From: Lachnospiraceae bacterium
GTDB taxonomy: Bacteria; Bacillota; Clostridia; Lachnospirales; Lachnospiraceae
Reading direction: 5' to 3'
Assembly: GCA_030526405.1 (NCBI GenBank)
Contig: JAUNCZ010000029.1
Location: forward strand, 1 to 42,031
Length of the DNA stretch: 42,031 nt
Position numbers and translations under genes: made by a program. Position 1 is the stretch's first letter. Each line of letters begins with the position of its first letter. Shown piece after piece: positions 6,990 through 15,401 of the stretch. The notes beneath the pieces are model-generated. The model was not told the origin of the DNA. It did no database searches and saw only the letters and a list, made by a program, of their open reading frames with translations.

Positions 6990-7115
6990 GGGATACAGTC
7001 CAGGATGTTAAGGTTTTCAAAAGTCAGGTATTTGGGATACAGTCCAGACACTTCTTCAGCCTGGCTTAAGGTTTTTCATATTTTGCAGAAAAGATCCCCT
7101 GATAAGATAACATCA
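6990..7115 (+). promoter_or_regulatory. Diverged promoter region of the ABC ATPase, with a repeated GGGATACAGTCCAG
   Basis: GGGATACAGTCCAG occurs at 6990-7003 and 7034-7047. GTTAAGGTTTTC follows the first and CTTAAGGTTTTTC comes after the second. TGATAAGAT (about 7100) and ACATCATCAACGAGA resemble the -10 and ATCATCGACAG part of modules A-D. I read it as a remodelled member of the same promoter family. Confidence 0.45.
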
Positions 7116-7206
7116 TCAACGAGATACAGGATTCTGAAGCGATGATACACCTCTTCAGACTACAAAGAAAAGAAAAAGAAAAGAACGCAAAAGAAAGGGA
7201 ATCAAC

Positions 7207-8058
7207 ATGAAAAAAAACATGAAAAACACAGTAAAAGCAATGGAGAACAACGCTGGATCTGATCTGATTCTGGAGACCAGAAACCTGACAAAGCAGTACG
7301 GAAACAAGAAGGTGGTAAATGCTGCAAACATGCATATCCACAGAGGCGATATCTACGGCTTCATCGGAAAGAACGGTGCCGGAAAGACTACTCTGATGAA
7401 GATGGTATGCGGCCTGATCGCCCCTACCTCCGGCAGCTTTACCCTGATGGGCTGCAGTAATCCGGATGAGGGAAGAAAGAAGATCGGTTCCATTATTGAG
7501 AATCCTGCCCTTTTCCCAAACATGACTGTTAAGGAAAACATGCGCTACTATGGAAAGCTGAAACATGCTTCCGCTGAGAAAATCGAGGATCTGCTGAAGC
7601 TGGCCGGCCTCAACGAGAGCGCCTTTAACAAGAAGGCTGCCAACCTTTCCCTGGGAATGAAGCAGCGCGTATCCATCGCCATCGCCCTTCTGAACGATCC
7701 GGAATTCCTGATTCTGGATGAGCCCATCAATGGCCTGGATCCGGAGGGAATCGTTGAGATCAGAAAGCTTCTGGTACGTCTGAACCAGGAAAGAGGCATC
7801 ACCATCCTGATCTCCTCCCACATTTTAGGAGAGCTGGAAAAGATGGTTACACGCTACGGTATCATCCAGGACGGACAGCTGGTAAGAGAGTTTGCAGCAG
7901 AAGAGCTTCAGAACCAGTCCTCCGGAAAGATCGTCCTTGAGGCAGATGATTTTGATAAAGCCTGCAGAATTCTGGCAGAGAATGGCATCAATATTACCCG
8001 TTCCTTCGAGCAGAAAGAGGATCTTGAGGATATGTTCATCCACTTAATGGCATCCTGA
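7207..8058 (+). CDS. ABC transporter ATP-binding protein (BcrA-like)
   Basis: 283 residues. Walker A GKNGAGKTT (54-62), signature LSLGMKQR (147-154), Walker B FLILDEP (167-173), H-loop His205 in SSHILGE. The C-terminal part fits the BcrA/lantibiotic-immunity ATPase group. The domain normally starts near LETRNLTKQYG (22 onward); here about 18 extra residues (MKKNMKNTVKAMENNAG) precede it and resemble the start of the 36-residue peptides (MKK..N..TVKAYE). ATG follows AAAGGGA and an A-rich leader. The likely partner is the permease at 5671. Confidence 0.85.
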   Translation: MKKNMKNTVKAMENNAGSDLILETRNLTKQYGNKKVVNAANMHIHRGDIYGFIGKNGAGKTTLMKMVCGLIAPTSGSFTLMGCSNPDEGRKKIGSIIENPALFPNMTVKENMRYYGKLKHASAEKIEDLLKLAGLNESAFNKKAANLSLGMKQRVSIAIALLNDPEFLILDEPINGLDPEGIVEIRKLLVRLNQERGITILISSHILGELEKMVTRYGIIQDGQLVREFAAEELQNQSSGKIVLEADDFDKACRILAENGINITRSFEQKEDLEDMFIHLMAS

Positions 8059-8096
8059 TACCGGAAAATGGCTTATTCAGGGCATTTGCAGACAAG

Positions 8097-8109
8097 TAAA
8101 CGATTACAG
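8097..8109. promoter_or_regulatory. Possible second LacI-type operator
   Basis: TAAACGATTACAG resembles the perfect operator at 8189-8202 with one mismatched arm. It is about 93 bp upstream of it, across a terminator. DNA looping between the two is only a possibility. Confidence 0.3.
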
Positions 8110-8139
8110 TAATACAGACAGATACAACCGGAATATCCG

Positions 8140-8177
8140 AAAAAATGGCTCAGGCACTTTGCCTTGAGCCATTTTTT
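8140..8177 (+). terminator. Strong terminator after the ABC ATPase
   Basis: AAAAAATGGCTCAGGCA pairs with TGCCTTGAGCCATTTTTT across a short loop with one bulge, ending in a T-run. It separates the accessory locus from the sulfate operon. Confidence 0.9.
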
Positions 8178-8188
8178 CATGTATGTGC

Positions 8189-8202
8189 TGTAAACGTTTA
8201 CA
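8189..8202. promoter_or_regulatory. LacI/GalR-family operator
   Basis: TGTAAACGTTTACA is a perfect 14-bp palindrome with central CG, the classic operator form for LacI-family proteins. It ends 10 bases before the -35 of the sulfate operon. The operon encodes a LacI-family protein at 12464, so autoregulation is the simplest reading. Confidence 0.75.
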
Positions 8203-8212
8203 GAAATCTCCG

Positions 8213-8241
8213 TTGAGCGCAGCACAAATGCTGGTTATACT
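8213..8241 (+). promoter_or_regulatory. Promoter of the sulfate operon
   Basis: -35 TTGAGC (8213-8218), 17-base spacer, -10 TATACT (8236-8241) with a TGG just before. A 45-base leader and AGGAGGAG precede the substrate-binding protein gene. Confidence 0.7.
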
Positions 8242-8285
8242 GACGTCATCAAATCAAACAGAACCACAACGAGGAGGAGAAAGCT

Positions 8286-9377
8286 ATGAAAAAACGATTT
8301 GTAAAAAGATTTGTAACCGGTTCACTTATTACCGTATTAGGAGTTTCTGCTATGGGCTGCGGATCCTCCAACAGCAACGAAGCTGCACAGGCAAACCCAG
8401 GTGAAGAGGCACAGACCACCGAAGCTGCACAGGATACAGATACAGCAGAAAAGATTACCCTCACAAATGTATCCTACGATCCAACAAGAGAATTATATGA
8501 AGAATACAATAAACAGTTTGCGGAGCACTGGAAAGAGTTAAGCGGACAGGATGTGGAGATTACCCAGTCCCACGGTGGTTCCGGCAAACAGGCCCTGGAG
8601 GTGGCCAACGGACTGGAGGCAGATGTAGTTACCTTAGCTCTTGAATATGATGTGAAGGCAGTTCAGGATGCCGGTCTGATTGAAGAGGGCTGGGTGGATG
8701 AGTTTCCATCAGACAGTTCTCCTTACACATCCACTATTGTTTTCCTGGTAAGAAAGGGAAATCCAAAGGACATTCAGGACTGGGATGATCTTGTAAGGGA
8801 TGGCGTTGGAGTTATTACTCCTAACCCGAAAACATCCGGTGGTGCCAGATGGAACTATTTAGCTGCATGGGCCTACGCTGATGATCTTTACAAAGGGGAT
8901 GAGGCTCAGATCAAAGACTTTATCAAAAAATTATATGAAAATGTACTGGTTCTCGATTCCGGTGCTCGAGGAGCCACCACATCCTTTGTGGAGAACAAGC
9001 AGGGTGATGTACTGATCGCCTGGGAGAATGAGGCATATCTTTCTATTCAGGATTACCCGGATGAGTACGAGATCGTTACACCAAGTATCAGTATCTTAGC
9101 GCAGCCATCTGTGGCCATCGTTGACGAGGTGGTTGATGCAAGGGGAACAAGAGAGGCTGCTACAGAGTATCTCAACTATCTGTACTCAGATGAGGCCCAG
9201 AGAATTGCAGGAGACAATTACTACAGACCATCCAACGATGAGATTTTACAGGAGTATGCAGATGTATTTGACTTAACTATCAATCTGGTTACTGTCAATG
9301 AGTTTGGTGGCTGGGATGCCGCACAGAGCACACATTTTGCCGATGGCGGTGTATTTGATGAAATCTATGAAGAGTAA
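8286..9377 (+). CDS. sbp: Sulfate ABC transporter substrate-binding lipoprotein
   Basis: 363 residues. A lipoprotein signal peptide ends in SAMGC (Cys25), followed by a Glu/Ala/Thr-rich spacer. The mature part starts with LTNVSYDPTRELYEEYN, the signature of sulfate/thiosulfate binding proteins (Sbp/CysP). It continues with SHGGSGKQ, VTLALEYDV and LYSDEAQ...ARG motifs typical of the family. AGGAGGAG precedes ATG. It binds sulfate (or thiosulfate) outside the membrane and delivers it to CysTW. The gene is separated from cysT by a 235-bp structured repeat, which may set its expression relative to the permease genes. Confidence 0.93.
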   Translation: MKKRFVKRFVTGSLITVLGVSAMGCGSSNSNEAAQANPGEEAQTTEAAQDTDTAEKITLTNVSYDPTRELYEEYNKQFAEHWKELSGQDVEITQSHGGSGKQALEVANGLEADVVTLALEYDVKAVQDAGLIEEGWVDEFPSDSSPYTSTIVFLVRKGNPKDIQDWDDLVRDGVGVITPNPKTSGGARWNYLAAWAYADDLYKGDEAQIKDFIKKLYENVLVLDSGARGATTSFVENKQGDVLIAWENEAYLSIQDYPDEYEIVTPSISILAQPSVAIVDEVVDARGTREAATEYLNYLYSDEAQRIAGDNYYRPSNDEILQEYADVFDLTINLVTVNEFGGWDAAQSTHFADGGVFDEIYEE

Positions 9378-9404
9378 CAAAATGTAGCTGTGCATCAATG
9401 TTTT

Positions 9405-9639
9405 ATTGAACAGGAAACTGACACAATTTCCTGTTCAGATTACAGTGTCAAAAGGTCAGAGCCACCGGTGCTTGCACGTACGGTAGTGATAGACCTTGTG
9501 ACACGCCCCAAAGATGAGGATGTAAGTGGGGCGCAAGCACCACGATATCCGAATCTTGGGGAGGATTGTGGGAGTACGAAGTACGAAACAATCCGTGTAA
9601 TCTGTTTTGGGGGCTTTTGACACCCGAATCCTGGTCAAT
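9405..9639. repeat. Structured intergenic repeat, copy 1
   Basis: About 235 bp bounded by inverted ends (ATTGAACAGGA / TCCTGGTCAAT). The core 9436-9632 is identical to copy 2 (17605-17838) except for one substitution and one T insertion. Internal pairings: CAGATTACA (9436) with TGTAATCTG (9596); GTGTCAAAAG (9445) with both TGACAC (9499 region) and CTTTTGACAC (9614); GGTGCTTGC (9467) with GCAAGCACC (9533); CGCCCC with GGGGCG; GGATTGT with ACAATCC. No ORF of note. It looks like a folded RNA or a small non-autonomous mobile element lying inside the operon. Confidence 0.85.
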
Positions 9640-9669
9640 AAAAAGGAGATGTCAGTGAGGAGAGTTAAT

Positions 9670-10500
9670 ATGAGAAAGCAAAAAAGAGTTATTCCCGGTT
9701 TTGGATTATCCATGGGTGTTACAATTTCTATTTTAAGTATAATGGTTCTGATTCCACTGGCATCTCTTGCTGTTTATACAGCCAGGCTCAGTCCCGGGGA
9801 AATTTTTGAAACACTGTCCAGGGGCAGGGTATTATCCAGCTTCTTTGTAAGTTTCCTTACAGCACTGGTGGCGTCTCTGTTTAATGCCGTGATGGGTGTG
9901 ATACTGGCCTGGGTACTGGTAAGATATGACTTTCCCGGAAAACAGCTGATGGACGGCCTGATCGAATTGCCCTTCGCACTGCCCACCGCCGTTGCCGGCA
10001 TTTCCCTGACCTGTCTCACAACGGATCAGGGCTGGATCGGCAGCATTTTTGCCAGATGGGGAATTCACATTGCCTATACAAGAATCGGTATCACAGTGGC
10101 TCTGATCTTTGTGGGAATCCCCTTTGTGGTAAGAAGCGTTCAGCCGGTGCTGGAAAAGATCGACGGCACCTACGAGGAGGCGGCAAGGGTAATGGGAGCT
10201 AAACCTGCTGTTATATTCCGTGAGGTAATCTTCCCGGAGATCAAACCCGCCCTGTTCGCCGGCTTTGGCCTGGCCCTTGGCAGATGCCTGGGAGAATACG
10301 GAAGTGTTGTCTTTATTGCCGGAAACAAACCCTATTACACAGAGATAACACCTCTTATCATCATGTCGGAATTACAGGAGTATGACTATGAAAGCGCAAC
10401 TGCCATTGCACTGGTAATGCTGTTTGCATCATTTGCAATTCTGCTGGTCAACAATATCATTCAGGATAGAAATTCCAGAATTGCCAACGGAACTCGTTAA
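9670..10500 (+). CDS. cysT: Sulfate ABC transporter permease CysT
   Basis: 276 residues from ATG at 9670, chosen because GAGGAGAG lies just upstream; longer in-frame starts fall in the repeat or leave no room for a ribosome site. Six transmembrane helices. The permease EAA loop EEAARVMGAKPAVIFREVIFP starts near residue 169 and contacts the ATPase. IELPFALPTAVAGISL and LGEYGSVVFIAGN are typical of CysT/CysU. It forms the channel with CysW. The stop is 25 bases before the cysW start. Confidence 0.92.
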   Translation: MRKQKRVIPGFGLSMGVTISILSIMVLIPLASLAVYTARLSPGEIFETLSRGRVLSSFFVSFLTALVASLFNAVMGVILAWVLVRYDFPGKQLMDGLIELPFALPTAVAGISLTCLTTDQGWIGSIFARWGIHIAYTRIGITVALIFVGIPFVVRSVQPVLEKIDGTYEEAARVMGAKPAVIFREVIFPEIKPALFAGFGLALGRCLGEYGSVVFIAGNKPYYTEITPLIIMSELQEYDYESATAIALVMLFASFAILLVNNIIQDRNSRIANGTR

Positions 10501-10525
10501 GTGGAGGGAGTGTGACTACAACAAC

Positions 10526-11323
10526 ATGAAAGCAAAGAAACTATTAATTGGAATCAGCGTGGTTTTTCTTTTTCTGTTTTTAATTCTTCCACTGGTGGTG
10601 GTGCTTACCCAGGCATTAAAAAACGGCTGGAATGCCTACGTCACTACTGTAACGGATGAATATACCCTCAAGGCGATCCTCCTGACCCTTCAGGCAACTG
10701 TGGCTGCTGTGGTGATCAATACCATATTTGGTCTTTTCGCAGCCTGGGCGCTGACCAAATTTCAGTTTCGTGGAAAGAAACTGATCGGCGCTCTGATTGA
10801 TCTTCCTGTCACTGTTTCCCCTGTCATTGCAGGTCTGATCTTCGTTTTGATCTTTGGACGTCAAAGCGTCCTGTATCCGCTTTTGCAGAAACTGAATCTG
10901 AAGATTGTATTTGCGGTTCCCGGTATCATCCTTGCCACCGTATTTGTTACCTTTCCCTTCATCTCCCGGGAATTGATTCCTGTGCTGGAAGCCCAGGGAA
11001 CGGATGAGGAGGAGGCAGCGGCTTTAATGGGGGCCAAAGGCTTCACCATCTTCCGGGAAATCACATTTCCCCACATTAAATGGGCACTGCTGTATGGAAT
11101 TGTGTTATGTACAGCCAGAGCAATGGGGGAATTCGGAGCCGTATCTGTTCTCTCCGGACACTTGAGGGGAAAAACCAATACTCTGCCTCTGCATGTGGAG
11201 ATTTTATTCAACGAATTTCATTATGTGGAAGCATTTTCTGTTGCATCTATCCTTGTTATTCTGTCCATCCTTCTGCTTGTTTTGCGAAGTGTGATCGAAT
11301 ACAGAGGGAAAAAGAAGGCATGA
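10526..11323 (+). CDS. cysW: Sulfate ABC transporter permease CysW
   Basis: 265 residues from ATG at 10526. The nearest ribosome-site-like run (GGAGGG, 10503-10508) is unusually far away, so coupling to cysT translation is likely. About six transmembrane helices. EAA loop EEEAAALMGAKGFTIFREITFP near residue 161. LIDLPVTVSPVIAGLIF and ARAMGEFGAVSVLSGH are CysW hallmarks. It pairs with CysT in the membrane. Confidence 0.92.
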   Translation: MKAKKLLIGISVVFLFLFLILPLVVVLTQALKNGWNAYVTTVTDEYTLKAILLTLQATVAAVVINTIFGLFAAWALTKFQFRGKKLIGALIDLPVTVSPVIAGLIFVLIFGRQSVLYPLLQKLNLKIVFAVPGIILATVFVTFPFISRELIPVLEAQGTDEEEAAALMGAKGFTIFREITFPHIKWALLYGIVLCTARAMGEFGAVSVLSGHLRGKTNTLPLHVEILFNEFHYVEAFSVASILVILSILLLVLRSVIEYRGKKKA

Positions 11324-11393
11324 TTCATCAGTATTTTTGCATCCTGGAAGATTTCAAACCTTCCTGTGATGTAAGAAAAGAGGACGTTGTACT

Positions 11394-12452
11394 ATGTATG
11401 TGGAATTAAAAGATATCAATAAGAAATTTGGCAATTATGAAGCTTCCAGGCACATCAGCTTTGGAATCGAAAAGGGAAAACTGATTGGTCTTCTTGGTCC
11501 CAGCGGCAGCGGAAAAACAACGATTCTGCGAATGATCGCAGGACTGGAAACCCCTGACAGCGGAGAGATCATCATTGACGGAAAGGTGGTCAATGATCTT
11601 CCCGCCAGTGAAAGAGGAATCGGATTTGTTTTCCAGAATTATGCTCTTTTCCGTTATAAGACAGTGTTTGACAATATTGCCTTTGGTTTAAAAATCCAGA
11701 AAAAGAGCAGGGAGGAAATTGCTGCAAGGGTAAATGAACTGATCCGGTTGGTGGGACTGGAGGGACTGGAAAAACGATATCCCAGTCAGCTGTCCGGTGG
11801 TCAGCGACAGAGGGTTGCCTTTGCCAGGGCACTGGCACCTAATCCTCAGCTACTGTTACTGGATGAGCCCTTTGCTGCCATTGATGCCAAAGTTCGAAAG
11901 GAGCTCAGAAGCTGGTTAAGGGAAACCATTGATAAGCTTGGAATCACCAGTATCTTTGTTACCCATGATCAGGACGAAGCCATCGAGGTGGCGGATGAGA
12001 TCATCATCACCAATCAGGGAAAAGTGGAACAGGTGGGTTCACCCTACGATATTTACAGAAAACCTGAGACTGCCTTTGTAGCTTCATTCTTTGGAAACAC
12101 CGATAAGGTCAGAAATTATGGTCAGTTTAAAGGCTTTTCAGAGCATCCTGACCACAGAGAGGCTGTGATCCGTCCTGAATTTATCAGAGTAACCAGGAAG
12201 AATGAGGAACAAAAATACTGCAAATCCACCGTTGAAGGGATTGTGGAGAATACCTTTTTCAGAGGAGATTATTTTGAGGTAAAGATCCGGATCGGTGACA
12301 CCCATGTGGTTGCCAAAAGAGATGCGGAGGAATCAAGACTTGAAATAGGGGAACCGGTTGACGTATTCTTATATAAGATGTTTTTGACTAAGGATAACGA
12401 GGTAGAGCTTGTTGATAATCCGTCATTGCTTGAGAACGATATAATCATATAA
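11394..12452 (+). CDS. cysA: Sulfate ABC transporter ATPase CysA
   Basis: 352 residues. Walker A GPSGSGKTT (35-43), signature LSGGQRQR (about 132-139), Walker B LLLLDEP (about 151-157), then FAAIDAKVRKELR, where most CysA have F-G/A-A-L-D. VTHDQDEA contains the switch His. The C-terminal part (about 240-352) is a TOBE-like regulatory domain. AAAGAGG precedes ATG. It powers sulfate import through CysTW. The gene ends 11 bases before the regulator gene. Confidence 0.92.
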   Translation: MYVELKDINKKFGNYEASRHISFGIEKGKLIGLLGPSGSGKTTILRMIAGLETPDSGEIIIDGKVVNDLPASERGIGFVFQNYALFRYKTVFDNIAFGLKIQKKSREEIAARVNELIRLVGLEGLEKRYPSQLSGGQRQRVAFARALAPNPQLLLLDEPFAAIDAKVRKELRSWLRETIDKLGITSIFVTHDQDEAIEVADEIIITNQGKVEQVGSPYDIYRKPETAFVASFFGNTDKVRNYGQFKGFSEHPDHREAVIRPEFIRVTRKNEEQKYCKSTVEGIVENTFFRGDYFEVKIRIGDTHVVAKRDAEESRLEIGEPVDVFLYKMFLTKDNEVELVDNPSLLENDIII

Positions 12453-12463
12453 AGGGTGAATAT

Positions 12464-13534
12464 ATGTCCATCAAAGAAATTGCAAAAATAGCAGGAGTAT
12501 CAACTGCAACTGTGTCCAGGGTTCTTAATAATCCGGATTATCATTGCCAGGATAAGGAGGCCAGAGACCGCATCTGGAAAGCGGCAATGGAATTGAATTA
12601 CACGCCCAATAAGGCTGCCAGAAATCTTAAAAAGGGAGTGGGAGATTCTGAAAAGATCCGCTATATTCAGGTTCTGATCACAAGAACAGAACGCAATAAT
12701 GCAGATCCCTTTTACACGGAAATGCTGCATGTGGTGGAATCAGAGATCCATAAGCAGATGCACATTCTGTCCAAGGTCTGGTATAAGTCATTATTTTCAG
12801 ATGACAAGCAATGCCGTCTGAAAAATCTCACCAGGATTACAGACGAATTATACCAGGAAACGGAAGGGAAAAGTGATGGCCTTATTATTATTGGAAAATG
12901 TAATACAGATGCATTAAAAAAGCTGAAACTCCGTTTTAAAAACATTATTTCCATCAACAGAAACTCAACTAACTTCGAAATAGATGAGGTGACCTGCGAC
13001 GGTAAAAGGATTGCAGAAAAGGCCATCGAGTATCTGATCAGTCTGGGACATACCGAAATCGGCTATGTGGGAAACTGCCATCAGGAAACAAGATACAAAG
13101 GCTATCTGAAAACCTTAAAGAGTCATGGTCTTCAACCTTCTCCTTCCTATATCTACGAAACAAAACAGACAGAGGAAGATGGCTATGAGGTAATGCAGAA
13201 CATCATAAAGAGGGAGAACCATCCCACAGGAATTTACTGCGCCAATGACATCACTGCCATTGGAATGTTGAAGGCCCTGCGCAAATCAAGAAAGAATAAT
13301 CTGTCGATCTCCATCATTTCCAGCGATGATATCGAGCAGGCCCAGTTTACCTCACCTATGCTTACCACAGTGGCCTTACCCAAGCACGAGATGGGAAAAT
13401 TCGCTGTGACACTGCTGCTGGATCGTATCGATAATGGTCATACCTCCGCCATCACAATGGAGTTTGACGGCCAGTTGAAGGTGCGGGAAAGCTGTTATGA
13501 TCTGAATGACAGCAATCTGGCATATTATATTTAA
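12464..13534 (+). CDS. LacI-family transcriptional regulator in the sulfate operon
   Basis: 356 residues. The N-terminal helix-turn-helix is classical LacI/GalR: SIKEIAKIAGVSTATVSRVLNN (2-23), with the hinge helix near YTPNKAARNLKKG. The periplasmic-binding-like effector domain follows (DGLIIIGKCN, GHTEIGYVGN, PTGIYCANDITAIGMLKALR, ISIISSDDIEQA). This helix type usually binds TGTAAACG-type palindromes, and exactly that site lies at 8189-8202. It is co-transcribed behind cysA and before cysK. Effector unknown; a sulfur metabolite would be a guess. Sulfate operons are more often run by LysR or Rrf2 proteins. Confidence 0.88.
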   Translation: MSIKEIAKIAGVSTATVSRVLNNPDYHCQDKEARDRIWKAAMELNYTPNKAARNLKKGVGDSEKIRYIQVLITRTERNNADPFYTEMLHVVESEIHKQMHILSKVWYKSLFSDDKQCRLKNLTRITDELYQETEGKSDGLIIIGKCNTDALKKLKLRFKNIISINRNSTNFEIDEVTCDGKRIAEKAIEYLISLGHTEIGYVGNCHQETRYKGYLKTLKSHGLQPSPSYIYETKQTEEDGYEVMQNIIKRENHPTGIYCANDITAIGMLKALRKSRKNNLSISIISSDDIEQAQFTSPMLTTVALPKHEMGKFAVTLLLDRIDNGHTSAITMEFDGQLKVRESCYDLNDSNLAYYI

Positions 13535-13585
13535 GAGTGGCAAAATCGTTGGGTGAAAGGATACAGAAAAGAGAGGAAAACAACC

Positions 13586-14518
13586 ATGAAGAAGATTATT
13601 CACAGTACCATGGAGCTGATTGGAAATACGCCCCTTATGCAGCTCCACAACTATACAAAGGCTGCTCAGGTTGAGCATGCCACTATCCTGGCCAAACTGG
13701 AATACTTAAACCCTGCAGGGTCAGTGAAGGACAGGATTGCCCTCGCCATGATAGAAGACGCTGAGAAATCCGGTGCTTTACAGCCCGGTGCCACCATTAT
13801 CGAGCCCACCAGCGGAAACACCGGTATCGGTCTGGCAGCCGTTGCTGCAGCCAAGGGCTACAATGTGATCTTAACTCTGCCGGAGACCATGAGTGTGGAA
13901 CGCCGAAACCTGTTACGGGCATACGGAGCTGAAATCGAGCTTACTGAGGGCCGCAAGGGAATGCAGGGTGCAATTAACCGGGCAGAGGAGCTGAAAAAGG
14001 AAATTCCCGGTTCCATTATCCTTGGACAGTTCGATAATCCATCCAATCCGGATATCCACAAGAAAACCACCGGACCTGAAATCTGGAATCAGACAGAGGG
14101 TGAAGTGGATATTTTTGTTGCCGGTGTGGGAACCGGCGGTACTGTTACAGGTATTGGCGAATATTTAAAGAGTAAGAATCCAAATATCAGGGTGGTTGCC
14201 GTGGAACCGTCAGGCAGTGCTGTGCTCTCCGGCAAAAAAGCCGGCCCCCATAAAATTCAGGGAATCGGAGCCGGCTTTGTTCCTTCCATCTTAAACACGG
14301 AAGTATATGACGAGGTAATTACCATTGATAATGACGATGCCTTTGAGGAGGGCCGGCGCTTTGCAGTAAGCGAGGGAATTCTCGTTGGCATTTCCTCCGG
14401 AGCAGCCCTTAAGGCTGCCTGCATCCTGGCAGAACGCCCGGAGAACAGGGGGAAGAACATTGTGGTATTACTGCCGGATTCCGGCGACAGATATCTGTCA
14501 ACACCACTGTTTTCTTAA
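13586..14518 (+). CDS. cysK: Cysteine synthase (O-acetylserine sulfhydrylase)
   Basis: 310 residues from ATG at 13586 after AGAGAGG; the upstream in-frame extension lacks a ribosome site. Lys48 in NPAGSVKDRIAL is the pyridoxal-phosphate lysine. TSGNTG (75-80) is the substrate loop. GVGTGGTVTGIG binds the cofactor phosphate. It makes cysteine from O-acetylserine and sulfide, the end of the sulfate route fed by the transporter upstream. No sulfate-reduction genes lie in the window. A hairpin terminator follows at once. Confidence 0.95.
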   Translation: MKKIIHSTMELIGNTPLMQLHNYTKAAQVEHATILAKLEYLNPAGSVKDRIALAMIEDAEKSGALQPGATIIEPTSGNTGIGLAAVAAAKGYNVILTLPETMSVERRNLLRAYGAEIELTEGRKGMQGAINRAEELKKEIPGSIILGQFDNPSNPDIHKKTTGPEIWNQTEGEVDIFVAGVGTGGTVTGIGEYLKSKNPNIRVVAVEPSGSAVLSGKKAGPHKIQGIGAGFVPSILNTEVYDEVITIDNDDAFEEGRRFAVSEGILVGISSGAALKAACILAERPENRGKNIVVLLPDSGDRYLSTPLFS

Positions 14519-14530
14519 TGCATTCAGAAC

Positions 14531-14575
14531 AGAGAGGGTGTGTGAAAAACGAGTTTTTCACACACCCTCTCTTCT
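14531..14575 (+). terminator. Terminator of the sulfate operon
   Basis: A perfect 19-bp stem (14531-14549 with 14554-14572) and 4-base loop, followed by CTTCTTTTCC. The T-run AGTTTTT sits inside the stem, so it could work in both directions for the convergent gene at 14601. Confidence 0.88.
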
Positions 14576-14600
14576 TTTCCTGACTATATCCGGCTCTGAT

Positions 14601-15401
14601 TTATTTCAGTACCGGAGGCATATTCTCTGCCACGCAGCGAAGCTCCTCAATCTCCTCCAGGGGCTGCCAGTCCACCATTCCCCTGGTCCAGGCCAGAGTT
14701 TCTCTGTTGATGGTTCCCTCCCCTGCCAGCTGTCTGATCTCCCCAAGGGAATAGGGACCCTTTGCAGTGCCCTCAATGGCCAGATGGTAGGATACCTGCG
14801 GGGGAGCCTGAGGTTTCACCGGAGGAGGCGCCTGGCGGGTGCTCTCCGGCCGGATAAACTGCTGTACAGTCCGTGTTCCTCCAGTATTCTGAGCAGCTGC
14901 CTTTGCAGTCTCCGCCATCTGATCGATTTTATTTATAATGGCTTTGGATCCTGTGTTCAGAAGATTTCCCATGCTGTCCATCACATCGCTTGCCAGATTG
15001 GAAAGAACTTCTTTATTTCTCTCCCTCTGCAGTGTGGTGAGATCCGGCACTCCCAGCAGATCCCGAAATGCCGTAAACCAGGCGTCCATGGTGGCCTTCT
15101 GCACCCTCTGGAAGGAGAAATGCTCCATTCCATGCTTAAACTGGATCTGGATGCAGCGCTCTCCCTTTATCTTTACCTGTTCGATGTGGGATGCTTCCTC
15201 ATCCACAATCATATCGGAGTTCTTAAACCGATACATCTCCTCTTCTGTTCTTCCGAATATTCCCGTCTTGATGCGATAGATGCAATACAGGCCCTTGTTG
15301 GTGAGCACAAAGTCATCCAGCTTCTGCCCCTTATCTGAAATCCATGCCACATTCCCTGTACGGATCAGCACATATTCGTCCTGTTCTAATCTAAGCTCCA
15401 T
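14601..15401 (-). CDS. PH-like/GYF_2-domain protein
   Basis: 266 residues from ATG at 15401, 3 bases after GGGGAAAAGAG; an upstream TTG start would add 11 residues without a ribosome site. Residues 1-115 look like a bacterial PH-type beta domain (EYVLIRTGNVAWISDKGQ, LTNKGLYCIYRI, FSFQRVQKATMDAWF). A helical part follows at about 120-175, then a Pro/Gln linker. The C-terminal about 50 residues match GYF_2/DUF4339 (YHLAIEGTAKGPYSLGEIRQL...LAWTRGMVDWQPLEEI). GYF_2 domains usually mediate protein interactions. No enzyme motif. Single-gene unit. Confidence 0.7.
   Translation of the reverse strand: MELRLEQDEYVLIRTGNVAWISDKGQKLDDFVLTNKGLYCIYRIKTGIFGRTEEEMYRFKNSDMIVDEEASHIEQVKIKGERCIQIQFKHGMEHFSFQRVQKATMDAWFTAFRDLLGVPDLTTLQRERNKEVLSNLASDVMDSMGNLLNTGSKAIINKIDQMAETAKAAAQNTGGTRTVQQFIRPESTRQAPPPVKPQAPPQVSYHLAIEGTAKGPYSLGEIRQLAGEGTINRETLAWTRGMVDWQPLEEIEELRCVAENMPPVLK

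Noticed and set aside
7142..7210. 22-codon ORF overlapping the ABC ATPase start by ATGA
   Set aside because: Weak ribosome site and low-complexity Lys/Glu codons from the A-rich leader; no similarity to the other peptides.
9405..9639. Protein-coding reading of the structured repeat
   Set aside because: Frames through it are short and differ in start context between copies, while base pairing is preserved.
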